A stretch of 64,000 nucleotides of DNA from Bryobacterales bacterium (GTDB lineage: Bacteria > Acidobacteriota > Terriglobia > Bryobacterales > Bryobacteraceae): NCBI GenBank assembly GCA_016716385.1, contig JADJWL010000025.1:682001-746000 (forward strand). Reading direction: 5' to 3'. The notes beneath the pieces were generated by a model, which was not told where the DNA came from, did not search any database, and was given only the letters and a program-made list of their open reading frames with translations. A program made the translations under genes and the position numbers. Positions within the stretch are counted from its first letter, which is position 1. Each line of letters opens with the position of its first letter. Below are positions 36,984 to 45,822 of this stretch, in pieces.

Positions 36984-38551
36984 CGGCCGGGCCGCACAGG
37001 GGCGCCCATGCCCGGGGGGAAGTTGAAGTTCGGTTGGGGATTCATGCCCCCGGGTGCCTGTCCCGGACGGCTCTGCATACCCTGCGCCGGTTGCTGCTGC
37101 CCTGGGGCGCCCGGGATGCCGGCCTGTCCGCCGCTTGCGGCAGCCTTGGCCGCTTCTTTGCTGAGATCGTAGACAAACTCCCACTCATTGTACGCAGTCC
37201 GGTCGTTGTACACCTTGATGCCTTCGAGTTCAAGCACGCTGGCGACCCCCGCAATGCCGCCTCCGATGGTCTGGTTGCCGCCCTGCGCGCCAGCCTGCAT
37301 AGGATTCGCGCGCGGCGTCGTGAGGATCTGCTGGATCATCGAGGCGGCGGCATTCGGCGTCTGGCCAATCCCCGCACCCGCCTGGGAGCCAGGACGCTGG
37401 ACCTGCTGTTGAACGGGAGCGCGCGGCTGCTGCGAAGGGAAGGCCGACATTCCTCCAGGCTGAGTCGCGGGTTGCTGCGCGGCGGGTGGCTGGTAGACGG
37501 GCTGCTGCGGCTGGTACGGCTGCTGTGGCTGGACAGATGCCGAGCCTCCGACGAAGCTCGACCCCCCGCCGACGAACGAAGGGGCTGCCGGGGTTTGGGG
37601 TTGCTGCGGCTGCTGGACTGCTCCCATTCCGCCGCCGACCATGGCAGGTTGACCCGGCTGTGGCTGCGGAGCGGCTTGCCGTTGACCCGGCTGCCAGGAG
37701 ACCGGCGCCTGTTGCCCGAATGGGTTCTGATTCGTCTGCTGCTGGCCGGCGGGAAAGCCCGGCTGGCCGTACGGATTCGGATTCTGGTTCGTCTGCACGA
37801 CCGGCTGTTGTTGGCCGTAGGGATTCTGCCCCGGCTGCTGCGGGTTATAGCCGGGGACAAACGAGGGTGGTACTCCGCCCGCAACTCCCGGCTGCTGCTG
37901 GGATTGCCCCTGCTGGTTGGGCTGGCCACCGGGTTGTTGCTGGTTGTACCCCGGCATGAACGAGGGCGGCACGCCGCCTCCAGCTCCGGGCTGCCCCTGC
38001 GCCTGAACCGGCTGATTCGGGTCCGCTTCCGCGTCCGGCGGCGGCGCGTTGGTCGACTGCAGCATCGGGGGCATGCCCCGGCGTTCGCTGTCGCGCGCCT
38101 GCCGGACGGCCGAGGCCGCGGGCGCATTCGGATTCGCTCCGGACGAGCCGATCGAAGCCGACTCGTGAGTGAACGTGTTGACGCTCTTTTGTTCGCCTTC
38201 CTGCTGCGGCGGCTTGTGCACCAGCGAATCGAGGAAGACGCCTCCTGGCCCGACGTGGATGATGCGCCACTCCTCGCTATCCGTCATTGGATCCTTGTAG
38301 CGCTGGCGCAGGAACCGGACCTGGTTCACCTTCTCCAGCTCTTCCATCGTCGGAGGGAATTTATTAAACTTTCGGACATAGAGCTGCACGGCGCGCGCGT
38401 ACTGTTCGCCGCGTTCGATGAGCAGCGCCTCGCGGTCGCGTTGCGCCTCGAAGGCAACGCGCGGCAGTTCCTGGTAGAGCATGATCGCGACCGAGGCCGC
38501 CATCACGAAGACCAGGAGCATCGCAAAACCGCGCTCGTCTGTCCGCTTCAT
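36980..38551 (-). CDS. Pseudopilin-like secretion/pilus protein with long Gln/Pro/Gly-rich region
   Basis: Protein of 523 aa. The N-terminus RGFAMLLVFVMAASVAIMLYQELPR is a short basic segment then a hydrophobic helix like a type II secretion pseudopilin or GspK. The segment EQYARAVQLYVRKFNKFPPTMEELEK resembles the GspG-type helix. From about residue 130 to 450 it is low complexity (Gln, Pro, Gly, Asn) with an imperfect repeat GGVPPSF(M/V)PGYN(Q/P)QQP. A small folded block (about 440-475, ASVLELEGIKVYNDRTAYNEWEFVYDL) follows, then another Gly/Pro/Gln tail. It overlaps pilP by 4 nt and closes the operon. Probably a surface or periplasmic component; exact role unknown. Confidence 0.6.
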   Translation of the reverse strand: MKRTDERGFAMLLVFVMAASVAIMLYQELPRVAFEAQRDREALLIERGEQYARAVQLYVRKFNKFPPTMEELEKVNQVRFLRQRYKDPMTDSEEWRIIHVGPGGVFLDSLVHKPPQQEGEQKSVNTFTHESASIGSSGANPNAPAASAVRQARDSERRGMPPMLQSTNAPPPDAEADPNQPVQAQGQPGAGGGVPPSFMPGYNQQQPGGQPNQQGQSQQQPGVAGGVPPSFVPGYNPQQPGQNPYGQQQPVVQTNQNPNPYGQPGFPAGQQQTNQNPFGQQAPVSWQPGQRQAAPQPQPGQPAMVGGGMGAVQQPQQPQTPAAPSFVGGGSSFVGGSASVQPQQPYQPQQPVYQPPAAQQPATQPGGMSAFPSQQPRAPVQQQVQRPGSQAGAGIGQTPNAAASMIQQILTTPRANPMQAGAQGGNQTIGGGIAGVASVLELEGIKVYNDRTAYNEWEFVYDLSKEAAKAAASGGQAGIPGAPGQQQPAQGMQSRPGQAPGGMNPQPNFNFPPGMGAPVRPGR

Positions 38552-39258
38552 CCCTGCTCCGGCAACAGCGTCAGCGTCTGCTGATGCTTGTGCTCAATGT
38601 CCTCCATCACGACCGACGTCGCCCCAATGCGCACGACCTTGTAGCGCTTCTTGATGACGTCTCCTTCCGTCGCGACATAGATGTCCTCGCCGTCGAGGAA
38701 GAACGCGCGCTTCGCGCCCCTGCTTCCATTCTCGCGCGGTTCGGAGTAACCGTAAAACTTGAACGTGATCGGAGGAGGCGCCGGCTTGGACGCCGCAATC
38801 TTCTGCGCCGCCGCCTTGGCGGCTTCGGCGGCAATCTCCGCCGGAGTTTTCGGCGTGATCTTCGGCGCATCCTTGATCTCGGCAGCCGGCGGCGGCGGAG
38901 GCTGACCGAACTGGAAGATGCTGCGTTTGCCCGACCCAAGCGGGGTGTCCTGAACTCTGGCCAGCAGGTCAAGCCGGAGCGTCGGATCGATTTGGGTCGG
39001 GTCCGGTGTGTTCTCCGGATCGATCTGCAGGGTATAGCGGAATTCGCGGCCGGCCGTACCTCGCTTACCGGGCGCGCGCCGGACGATCGGTCCCTTAACG
39101 GCGGATCGCGCCACCGAGGGCTTCGCCGCCGGCGCCGGCGCGGGCCGCGCCGGGGTGGGCGAACCTGAGTCTGACAGATTGACGTAGAACATCACGCCGG
39201 CCACAGCCAGCAGACCGCCCAGGATCACGACCTTCTTTGGTTCGGCGCCCAGGTTCAT
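38548..39258 (-). CDS. pilP: PilP-like inner-membrane/periplasmic assembly protein
   Basis: Protein of 236 aa from ATG 39258, which overlaps the pilO stop (ATGA); a longer frame upstream is out-of-frame pilO sequence. One TM helix (about 8-26, KKVVILGGLLAVAGVMFYVNL), a Pro/Ala-rich linker (34-60, and again about 125-155), and a C-terminal beta module with FFLDGEDIYVATEGDVIKKRYKVVRIGATSVVMEDIEHKHQQTLTL. That last domain looks like the PilP/GspC homology region that contacts the secretin. It would connect the PilMNO platform to the outer-membrane pore. No secretin gene is in the window. Confidence 0.65.
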   Translation of the reverse strand: MNLGAEPKKVVILGGLLAVAGVMFYVNLSDSGSPTPARPAPAPAAKPSVARSAVKGPIVRRAPGKRGTAGREFRYTLQIDPENTPDPTQIDPTLRLDLLARVQDTPLGSGKRSIFQFGQPPPPPAAEIKDAPKITPKTPAEIAAEAAKAAAQKIAASKPAPPPITFKFYGYSEPRENGSRGAKRAFFLDGEDIYVATEGDVIKKRYKVVRIGATSVVMEDIEHKHQQTLTLLPEQG

Positions 39259-39866
39259 AGTTGGGTCTCCCCGGGCTGACGGACGAAGACATGGATCTTG
39301 ATGGTCGCGTTGATCTGATCGCCCCGGACCTGCGGCGCGGCCTGGAGGCTGTCGATAATGAGAAAACGGTCGGAGCGGTCGAGCGCGTGGATGAACTTCC
39401 GCAGCCCGTCGTAGCCCGCTTCGAAGCCGGCCGTGATCGTCATGAGGCCAAGAGTCTCGCTGCCTTCGACCTCCTCCACGGAGAACTGGCTTTCTTTCGG
39501 CGTGACGCCGGACTCGTTGGCCGCGCGGTCGAGTTCGCCCACGATCGTCGAGTAGGCCGTCGCGGCGTCGAGCATATAACTGGCCATGAACTGATCCCCG
39601 ACTTCGCGGGCGCGCTCCACTTTTTCGGCAATCAGTCGCGACCGGTCGAGCGCCTGGCGCTGGCGCGTCACCTGCTGTTGGAGATCGATCATCTGGCGCG
39701 TCAGGTCTTCCGCCGAGCCCCCCCAAGGCTTGAACAGAATGAGCGCCGCGGCGATGTTGGCGGCCAGCAGCACACCCAGTAACGCGCGCCCGATCGTTTT
39801 CGGATCGCGCCGCAAGGTCACGGGCCGGGACAGGTTCTTGCGTAATGCGTCAATCCGGCTGGGCAT
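39255..39866 (-). CDS. pilO: PilO/GspM-like assembly platform protein
   Basis: Protein of 203 aa from ATG 39866. A cytoplasmic basic segment (about 1-25), one TM helix (about 26-46, IGRALLGVLLAANIAAALILF), a coiled-coil (about 55-95, DLTRQMIDLQQQVTRQRQALDRSRLIAEKVERAREV) and a ferredoxin-like C-terminal domain (TITAGFEAGYDGLRKFIHALDRSDRFLIIDSLQA). This is the PilO layout. It pairs with PilN in the inner membrane. The start lies inside the 3' end of pilN (17-nt overlap), indicating translational coupling. Confidence 0.78.
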   Translation of the reverse strand: MPSRIDALRKNLSRPVTLRRDPKTIGRALLGVLLAANIAAALILFKPWGGSAEDLTRQMIDLQQQVTRQRQALDRSRLIAEKVERAREVGDQFMASYMLDAATAYSTIVGELDRAANESGVTPKESQFSVEEVEGSETLGLMTITAGFEAGYDGLRKFIHALDRSDRFLIIDSLQAAPQVRGDQINATIKIHVFVRQPGETQL

Positions 39867-40416
39867 AGTGCACGTTGATCCTGTAGCGGTGGAGCGGTTC
39901 ATTCTGCCCCGGGGGCAGCGTGTTGGTGACCTGCGTGGCCCCGAACAGAGGCGAATTCTCAAGACTCATGAGCAGCTTCAGCAGCGGCTCGGTCTGCTCG
40001 GCGCCGACGCTCATCTCGAGCACGACGCGGTTCGCCGCGTTCAACCAGGGCCGGATCGAGATGACGCGCGTGTTGTAAGGCAGCGTCGTTTCGAGATCTG
40101 CGAAGATGCCCGTCCAACTGACCGACTTGCGCCGGAGTAGCCCGTTCAGGAAGATGCTGCGTTCGAGCACCGCCGCATTTTCAGGGCGGCGGAGAACGGC
40201 GTCGACTTCCGCCTGCCGCGCCGCGATCTCGCGCAGTTCCTGGCGCGATCCGTCGATCGCGCCGCGCGTGTCGGCGAGCTGGCCGCGCTCCTCGAGGATG
40301 AGCCCGGTGACGAGCGCCAGCAGACCGGTCAGCAGCGCCGCCAATACGATGGTCGCAGCCACGTACGGACGGTTCCGCTCGAACGGTTGGGTCGCGAGGT
40401 TGAGTTCGAGCCGCAT
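39850..40416 (-). CDS. pilN: PilN/GspL-type assembly platform protein
   Basis: Protein of 188 aa. It opens with LELNLATQPFERNRPY, close to the PilN INLLP-type motif that docks into PilM, followed by one TM helix (about 18-42) and a coiled-coil (about 45-75, RGQLADTRGAIDGSRQELREIAARQAEVDAVL). A C-terminal ferredoxin-like domain includes LLRRKSVSWTGIFADLETTLPYNTRVISIRP, a conserved PilN segment. It starts on the base where the pilM stop ends. Part of the PilMNOP inner-membrane platform. Confidence 0.82.
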   Translation of the reverse strand: MRLELNLATQPFERNRPYVAATIVLAALLTGLLALVTGLILEERGQLADTRGAIDGSRQELREIAARQAEVDAVLRRPENAAVLERSIFLNGLLRRKSVSWTGIFADLETTLPYNTRVISIRPWLNAANRVVLEMSVGAEQTEPLLKLLMSLENSPLFGATQVTNTLPPGQNEPLHRYRINVHYAQPD

Positions 40417-41318
40417 CAGTTGGCCACCCCCGCGCCGTACAGGTATCCCAGCAACCCCGCGTCAAAGGGACCCAGCACCTTGCCGAGCGGCGAATGCGCG
40501 ATCTCGACCGATGCCGGCGTCTCCTGCGACAGCAGCGCCCGCATCGGTTCCGACGAGGCTCCGAAGCCGGCCAGGACGACGCGGGCGGGCGGCGCGCCAA
40601 AAGTATCTGCGACGTAGACCAGCGTCGGGTACAGATCGGAGAGAATGCCCTCCGGATCGGCGTGCCCGATTTCGAGGCAGCGCAGCAGGCGCAGGACGCC
40701 GTCCTGCACGACCAGCAGCGTGAGGGAGTGGTTCTCCAGCCTCACGGCCATGGTCAGTCCGCCGTCCTCAACCAGCCGCAGCATTGCCAGCGACGACGGC
40801 ATCACAATGCCAGGATGAAGGGCGCAGGCGCGGAGCGGCGCCTCATAGCGGGCAAGAATCTCCAGCGGAATTGCCGCCGAGATCACATCGAGCTTCCCGT
40901 CGGAACGCTTCTGGGGCCAGAAGCTGAGGCGGGACGCTTCTAGGTCAAACGGCACGGTCTTCTTCATCCGGAACTTGATGAGCGTCGTGCGCTCGGCCGG
41001 ATCTTTCGGCAGGGAGTCGAACTCGAACACGCTGACCCGAACCGCGAAATCGGGAAGCAGCAGAGCGGCCGGACGCGGCTTCCGCGCAGCAGGCGGCGGC
41101 GCGAGTTTGCGAAAGGCTGCCGCGAGGCTGTCGGCGTCGAGCACGTTGTCTTTGACCGGAGAGACCGCGATGGAACCGGGCGGGAGGGGCTCGAAGGCCA
41201 GCTCCGGAGACTTGCCGGGGCCCAGGTGAGCCATCGCGACGCCGGCTTCCGACACCTCGAAAATATGGGCCGGTGGCGGATCGGTCACGAGAGATTGAAT
41301 GCGGCGCAGCCAGTCCAT
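40416..41318 (-). CDS. pilM: PilM-like cytoplasmic actin-fold assembly protein
   Basis: Protein of 300 aa from ATG 41318. The frame is open further upstream but only as a shadow of pilB. The sequence (PPAHIFEVSEAGVAMAHLG at the N-terminus, LKDN-like central region, DFAVRVSVFEFDSLPKDPAERTTLIKFRMKKTVPFDLEASRLSFWPQ) resembles PilM or the GspL cytoplasmic domain, with the VSVFEFDSLP segment and the RMKKTVPF helix. It binds the PilN N-terminus. Divergent enough that only context and fold pattern support the name. Confidence 0.7.
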   Translation of the reverse strand: MDWLRRIQSLVTDPPPAHIFEVSEAGVAMAHLGPGKSPELAFEPLPPGSIAVSPVKDNVLDADSLAAAFRKLAPPPAARKPRPAALLLPDFAVRVSVFEFDSLPKDPAERTTLIKFRMKKTVPFDLEASRLSFWPQKRSDGKLDVISAAIPLEILARYEAPLRACALHPGIVMPSSLAMLRLVEDGGLTMAVRLENHSLTLLVVQDGVLRLLRCLEIGHADPEGILSDLYPTLVYVADTFGAPPARVVLAGFGASSEPMRALLSQETPASVEIAHSPLGKVLGPFDAGLLGYLYGAGVAN

Positions 41319-41320
41319 GG

Positions 41321-42940
41321 TTATTCGATGAAGGTCACTTTGTTGATCTCGCGCAGCGTCGTGACGCCCATGCGCACTTTGTCCACGGCGGATTCCCGGA
41401 GGAACGTCATGCCCTCTTCGCGCGCGACGCGTTTGATTTCGGCCGACGATCGGCGGTCGAGGATCATCTCGCGGATGCGGTCGCTGAGATCGAGCAGTTC
41501 GTGGATTGCGGTCCGGCCGCGGAAGCCGGTGCCGCCGCACTCGAAGCAGCCCGGACCTTCGTAGAACGTCACGCCCCGCCAGTCTTCCGGATTGAGTCCG
41601 GATTCGACGAGAAACTCATCGTCGTAGTGAACCGGCTCCTTGCAGAATTCGCAGGCGACGCGCACCAGGCGCTGGGCCAGGATGCAGTTGAGCGAGGACA
41701 CGAAGTTGTACGGCTCAACACCCATATTCAGGAAGCGGCCGACAACGTCGAGCACGTTGTTGGCGTGGACGGTGGTGAACACCAGGTGTCCGGTGAGGGC
41801 GGCGTTGATGGCGATCTGCGCGGTTTCCTGGTCGCGGATCTCGCCGACCATGATCTTGTCCGGGTCATGGCGCAGAATCGAGCGCAGACCGCGGGCGAAG
41901 GTGAGGCCCTTCTTCTCGTTGACGGGAATCTGGGTGATGCCCTTGAGCTGGTACTCCACCGGGTCTTCGATCGTGATGATCTTGTCTTCGTCGGTCTTGA
42001 TTTCGCTCAGACCCGCGTAGAGCGTGGTCGTCTTACCGGAGCCGGTGGGTCCGGTCACCAGGACCATGCCGTACGGCTCTTTGATATAGCGGCGGAACTT
42101 GACGAGATCGTTGTCCGAGAAGCCGACCACTTCGAGCGAGAGCTTGGCGAACTTCTCGCTCATTGATTCTTTATCGAGCACGCGAAGGACGGCGTCTTCG
42201 CCGTGGATCGTGGGCATGATCGAGACGCGGAAATCGATGAGGCGGCCCTTGTAGCGGACGCGGAAGCGGCCGTCCTGCGGGATGCGGCGCTCGGCGATAT
42301 CAAGTTCACTCATGACCTTGATGCGCGAGATGATCGTCGAGTGCCAGTCCTTGGCGATCGGCGGCATGGCGTAGTGGAGCACGCCGTCGATGCGGTACTT
42401 GATAGCCACTTCCTGGTCGCGGCTCTCGATGTGAATGTCGCTGGCGCGGCGCTCGAGCGCGTTGAAGATCGTCGTGTCGACGAGCTTGATGACCGGGGCG
42501 ATGTCGCTATCGCCGGCGGCCAGGCGGTCGATCGAGAGCGTTTCGTCCTGCGTATCTTCTTCGCCCACGACGTCGAGGGCGAAGCCTTCGGTCACCTCCT
42601 CGAGGACTCGCTGCGATTGCTCCGTCTTCTTGAGCAGGTCGGCGATCTGAGAGAGGGTCGCGACCTTGACGCGCAGTTTCTTGCCGAGCAGCAGGCCGAG
42701 TTCGTCGACGAGCGTCAGGTTGCGGGGGTCGGCGAAGGCGATGTCCAGAGTCCCGTCTTCGAGGTGGAGCGGAACGAAATTGTACCGGAACATCAGATCG
42801 ACCGGGATGGAGCGGAACAGGTCGTGGTCGATCGAAGCGGACTTGAGGTCGACGAATTCGCACCGGTATCGCATGGCGAGGGCGCGAGCCTGGTCGCTCT
42901 CGGCGACGGGGTCAGGGAGCCGGACACGTTCAGTGGCCAT
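41321..42940 (-). CDS. pilB: GspE/PulE/PilB-type secretion ATPase
   Basis: Protein of 539 aa from ATG 42940 (MATERVRLPDP). The N-terminal T2SSE_N domain is about 1-130. The ATPase carries Walker A TGPTGSGKTTTLYAGL (about 285), an Asp box ITIEDPVEYQLKGITQI, Walker B-type RHDPDKIMVGEIRDQETAQIAI, and a His box TGHLVFTTVHANN. A four-Cys zinc element is present: CEFC about 430, and CFEC-GG about 460. It powers pilus extension or type II secretion. Next gene downstream is pilM, 2 nt away. Confidence 0.93.
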   Translation of the reverse strand: MATERVRLPDPVAESDQARALAMRYRCEFVDLKSASIDHDLFRSIPVDLMFRYNFVPLHLEDGTLDIAFADPRNLTLVDELGLLLGKKLRVKVATLSQIADLLKKTEQSQRVLEEVTEGFALDVVGEEDTQDETLSIDRLAAGDSDIAPVIKLVDTTIFNALERRASDIHIESRDQEVAIKYRIDGVLHYAMPPIAKDWHSTIISRIKVMSELDIAERRIPQDGRFRVRYKGRLIDFRVSIMPTIHGEDAVLRVLDKESMSEKFAKLSLEVVGFSDNDLVKFRRYIKEPYGMVLVTGPTGSGKTTTLYAGLSEIKTDEDKIITIEDPVEYQLKGITQIPVNEKKGLTFARGLRSILRHDPDKIMVGEIRDQETAQIAINAALTGHLVFTTVHANNVLDVVGRFLNMGVEPYNFVSSLNCILAQRLVRVACEFCKEPVHYDDEFLVESGLNPEDWRGVTFYEGPGCFECGGTGFRGRTAIHELLDLSDRIREMILDRRSSAEIKRVAREEGMTFLRESAVDKVRMGVTTLREINKVTFIE

Positions 42941-43080
42941 GGGTGCGTGCGGACGCGGGAAGTCCCGCCTCTTCTTAGACAGTAGACGCGCGCCGGACCC
43001 GAAACGTGCACCCGGTGCTACTTGCCTCGATTTATCAACAAGATATCTGGGGTCTGTCCCCCTTCTGGCTGCTGCTCCTG

Positions 43081-43086
43081 TAGAAT
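43081..43086 (+). promoter_or_regulatory. -10 box (TAGAAT) of the secreted protein gene at 43096
   Basis: TAGAAT ends 9 nt before the ATG at 43096. Initiation about 7 nt downstream leaves at most a 2-3 nt leader. Confidence 0.45.
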
Positions 43087-43095
43087 CGGCAGACG

Positions 43096-43920
43096 ATGAA
43101 ACCGATGCGACGCGTCGCACTGATGCTCTGCGCGGGGGCGCTGGCCGCCGCCGGCCAGGGACCGCGCCTGTTCGAGTGGGAACGCGGCGTCGCGCTCCAA
43201 CAGCACGGGCGGGACGATCTCACCATGTACCTGTGGTTTTACGAGTGGAACCTGTTTGACGCCCGATCGCGCGGCCACCAGTCGCCGGGCACGTATCGGA
43301 CAGAGCGTCTGGTGAACCCCGGAGGGACCAGCGCGGTCATCCGAACGGCGGGACTGGAACTCACGGTTGACACCGTTGCCGACGGCGCCCGTCTGACGCT
43401 GAAGGTGACCAACGTGTCGGGGCATGAATGGCGGGAGACCGCCGCAATTATCCCGTGCTGGAATCCCGGCCGGGTGCCAGGCACCAACCCCTCTTCCCCG
43501 CTCCCCCTAAACGCCGACTTCGCCGACCCCGCGCGCGACCGTTCCTACTTCCGTTCGGCCGCTGGCATCACGCTGCTCGATTCGCGGGCCATTCACTTCA
43601 ACCACTGGCTGCGGCCCGCTCTGGACCGGATGGGACCCGATGGTGTGTTTGCGTTCTCATACAAGTGGCCCACGTCGGATGTGGACGCCACAGCGGGCGT
43701 GCTGATCCGGGAATCGGCCGACCGTACCTGGGTCACGGGCATCGGTTGGGAGGATTTTACGTCCGTGCAGGGGCACAATCCCTGGAGCTGTCTCCACGCC
43801 AGCATCCGGGTGGGTCCGCTGAAGCCAGGCGAAAGCAAGACCATTCGAGGCCGCCTCTTCCTCTTTCCCGGATCCCGCGACGAGTGCCTGACGCGATTCG
43901 AGAAGGAGTTCCCCAACTAG
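43096..43920 (+). CDS. Secreted protein of unknown function
   Basis: Protein of 274 aa with a signal peptide (about 1-21, RRVALMLCAGALAAAGQGP). The rest is beta-rich and Trp-rich, e.g. DDLTMYLWFYEWNLFD, LELTVDTVADGARLTLKVTNVSGHEWRETAAIIPCWNPG, WVTGIGWEDFTSVQGHNPWSCLHASIRVGPLKPGESKTIRG. The last part reads like an Ig-type or sugar-binding module. No family is recognised. It runs opposite to the pilus genes, between pilC and pilB, and overlaps the 3' end of pilC by 4 nt. A single opposing gene in this block suggests a later insertion. Confidence 0.65.
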   Translation: MKPMRRVALMLCAGALAAAGQGPRLFEWERGVALQQHGRDDLTMYLWFYEWNLFDARSRGHQSPGTYRTERLVNPGGTSAVIRTAGLELTVDTVADGARLTLKVTNVSGHEWRETAAIIPCWNPGRVPGTNPSSPLPLNADFADPARDRSYFRSAAGITLLDSRAIHFNHWLRPALDRMGPDGVFAFSYKWPTSDVDATAGVLIRESADRTWVTGIGWEDFTSVQGHNPWSCLHASIRVGPLKPGESKTIRGRLFLFPGSRDECLTRFEKEFPN

Positions 43921-45116
43921 CGGATGTTGTCGGCCAGCGAGAAGATGGGCAGGTAGAGGGACACGAGCACAAAGGCGACGAACGCGCCCATGAAGATCAT
44001 GATGGCCGGCTCGATCAGCGACAGCGCCGCCGCCATCCGCGTGTTTACATCTTCTTCGTAGAACTCGGCGACACTCGTGAGCATGGACGGTAGCGCACCG
44101 GTCGATTCGCCTACTTCGATCATGTCAATCGCCAAGCCCGGGAAGATCCCGGTGGTCTTGAGCGAGGTAGACAGCGCCTGCCCCTCGCGCACCAGTTTCC
44201 CCGCAGAATCCAGGCTCCGGCGCAGAAGCGCGGTGCCGAGCGAGTCGGCCGCGGTCTCGAGACCCTGGATCAACGGGATGCCACCGGTCAGCAGGGTCGA
44301 GAGCACGCGGGAAAACTGCGCCACCTGGTACTTGATCCAGATCTCACCGAGGATGGGTGTCCGCAGCTTGACAGCGTCGATGCGCTCCTGTGCTTTCTCC
44401 CCCCTTGCCCACATGCGGAACAGGACAATCAGCCCCGCCAGCGCCGCTACCGCGACAAGGATGTACGTGCGCGCCGTTGTTCCGACGGCGATCAGCAGTT
44501 GCGTCATCGCCGGCAGCTCTGCCTGCATGTTCGCGTACAACTCCGCGAAGTTCGGCACCACGTAGGTCACCAGAAAGACGATCAGGATGATGACCAGGGC
44601 GATCAGAACCGCCGGATAGATGAGCGAAACCAGGACCTTCTTCTTCACCGCGAGGGCCAGCTTCTGATACTGGATGAAGCGGTCCAGCACTTCGACCAGG
44701 CTGCCACTTTTCTCGCCGGCGAGCACGGTGGTGATGTAGATCTTGGGGAAGATCCCCTGCATGCGGAAGGCTTCCGAGAGCACCGTGCCGTTGCGCACTT
44801 CGTCGCGGACGGACTTGATATAGCGGCCAAGCGTCGGGTCGGTGAGCCGGTCGGCGAGCAGGTCGAGCGACTTCAGGATCGGCAGACCCGCGCGGATCAG
44901 GGTGACAAACTGCTGGTTGAAGATCAGGAACTTCTCGATGTTCAGTTTCTTCGACCGGCCGACACCCGCCAGAGCTCCCTGCCGCGGCTTCACCCAGTAG
45001 ACCAGGTGGCCCTGCTGCGTGTACCGGTCGCGCAGTTCCTGCTCGGAGCCCGCGCTGACCACCTGCTGGTGGATCTCTCCGCGTGTGTCGGCGTACTTGA
45101 GCACCCACTCGGCCAT
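43917..45116 (-). CDS. pilC: PilC/GspF-type inner-membrane platform protein
   Basis: Protein of 399 aa with two GspF repeats: FLIFNQQFVTLIRAGLPILKSLDLLADRL with IKSVRDEVRNGTVLSEAF (about 60-125), and WIKYQVAQFSRVLSTLLTGGIPLIQGLETAADSLG later (about 260-310). There are three TM segments (about 165-190, 215-235, 370-392) and the conserved DMIEVGESTGALPSMLTSVAEFYEEDV near the C-terminus. It anchors the assembly platform. Follows lolA by 5 nt. It is separated from pilB by the opposing gene at 43096, but probably shares the system. Confidence 0.92.
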   Translation of the reverse strand: MAEWVLKYADTRGEIHQQVVSAGSEQELRDRYTQQGHLVYWVKPRQGALAGVGRSKKLNIEKFLIFNQQFVTLIRAGLPILKSLDLLADRLTDPTLGRYIKSVRDEVRNGTVLSEAFRMQGIFPKIYITTVLAGEKSGSLVEVLDRFIQYQKLALAVKKKVLVSLIYPAVLIALVIILIVFLVTYVVPNFAELYANMQAELPAMTQLLIAVGTTARTYILVAVAALAGLIVLFRMWARGEKAQERIDAVKLRTPILGEIWIKYQVAQFSRVLSTLLTGGIPLIQGLETAADSLGTALLRRSLDSAGKLVREGQALSTSLKTTGIFPGLAIDMIEVGESTGALPSMLTSVAEFYEEDVNTRMAAALSLIEPAIMIFMGAFVAFVLVSLYLPIFSLADNIR

Positions 45117-45121
45117 GAGGT

Positions 45122-45754
45122 CTAGTCTACGCCCTCGATGATTTCGACGCCCTCCGGTGGGCTGAACTCAAACAGGCCGGTTGCGAGCGGCGGGTTGACT
45201 TTCTCCTCGCCGAAGCGGAACTCGAGAATCGATTCGTCCTGGCCGATCACCCGCACCATCGCCATCCGGGCGTCAGGAGTCACGAGAAACTCCACCAGGC
45301 GATACGGCAGGTTCGGATTGTGCGGGGTGGCGGAGATGAACAGATTGTCGCCTTCGGGGCGGGACTCGAAGCGTTTGAAGTCCTTTTCAAATTGCAGACG
45401 TCCGAGCAGAAACGCGATCGGCGCGTGCATGTCGCCGCTTTCCTTGACGGGCGTCCGCTCGGCCCGGTTCCGGAGTGGGCTGTACAGGTAGAAGTATTTG
45501 CCGTCGCTGACGAACTGCTTACCGGCCGGCTTGGAGTAGTCCCAGCGCATCCGTCCGGGTTTGAGCAGGTAGAGCGTCCCTGCCTCGCGGCGTCCCTGGC
45601 CGAGGGCGCGGTAGGTTTCGGTGAACGGCACCTCAAGTGTCCGGACGCGGTTGTAGCGCTGTTCGACCGCGCGAAGGCGTTCGATGGCGGACTGCGCCAC
45701 GGCCGCGGGAGCCAGCACACACAGCAGGACGGGCGCGAGCCAGAGGCTCCTCAT
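45122..45754 (-). CDS. lolA: Outer-membrane lipoprotein carrier LolA-like protein
   Basis: Protein of 210 aa with a signal peptide (about 1-20, LWLAPVLLCVLAPAAVAQ). LolA features: IERLRAVEQRYNRVRTLEVPFTETYRALGQGRREAGTLYLLKPGRMRWDYSKPAGKQFVSDGKYFYLYSPLRN (about 24-95), the strand pattern of a half-open barrel, and LEFRFGEEKVNPPLATGLFEFSPPEGVEII near the C-terminus. It ferries lipoproteins across the periplasm. Location ahead of pilC suggests use for a pilus lipoprotein, but it may be the general LolA. TCTAAC ends 5 nt before the ATG (weak -10). Confidence 0.85.
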   Translation of the reverse strand: MRSLWLAPVLLCVLAPAAVAQSAIERLRAVEQRYNRVRTLEVPFTETYRALGQGRREAGTLYLLKPGRMRWDYSKPAGKQFVSDGKYFYLYSPLRNRAERTPVKESGDMHAPIAFLLGRLQFEKDFKRFESRPEGDNLFISATPHNPNLPYRLVEFLVTPDARMAMVRVIGQDESILEFRFGEEKVNPPLATGLFEFSPPEGVEIIEGVD

Positions 45755-45822
45755 ATCCGGTTAGACGCGCGAAACGCGGAATTCGTGGAACATGGCATGC
45801 ATTTCCTGCCGCGGAGGAATTC

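Noticed and set aside
37034..38584. 516-codon plus-strand open frame
   Set aside because: Antisense to the Gln-rich pseudopilin-like gene; its Leu/Arg-rich composition follows from the complementary Gln/Pro codons.
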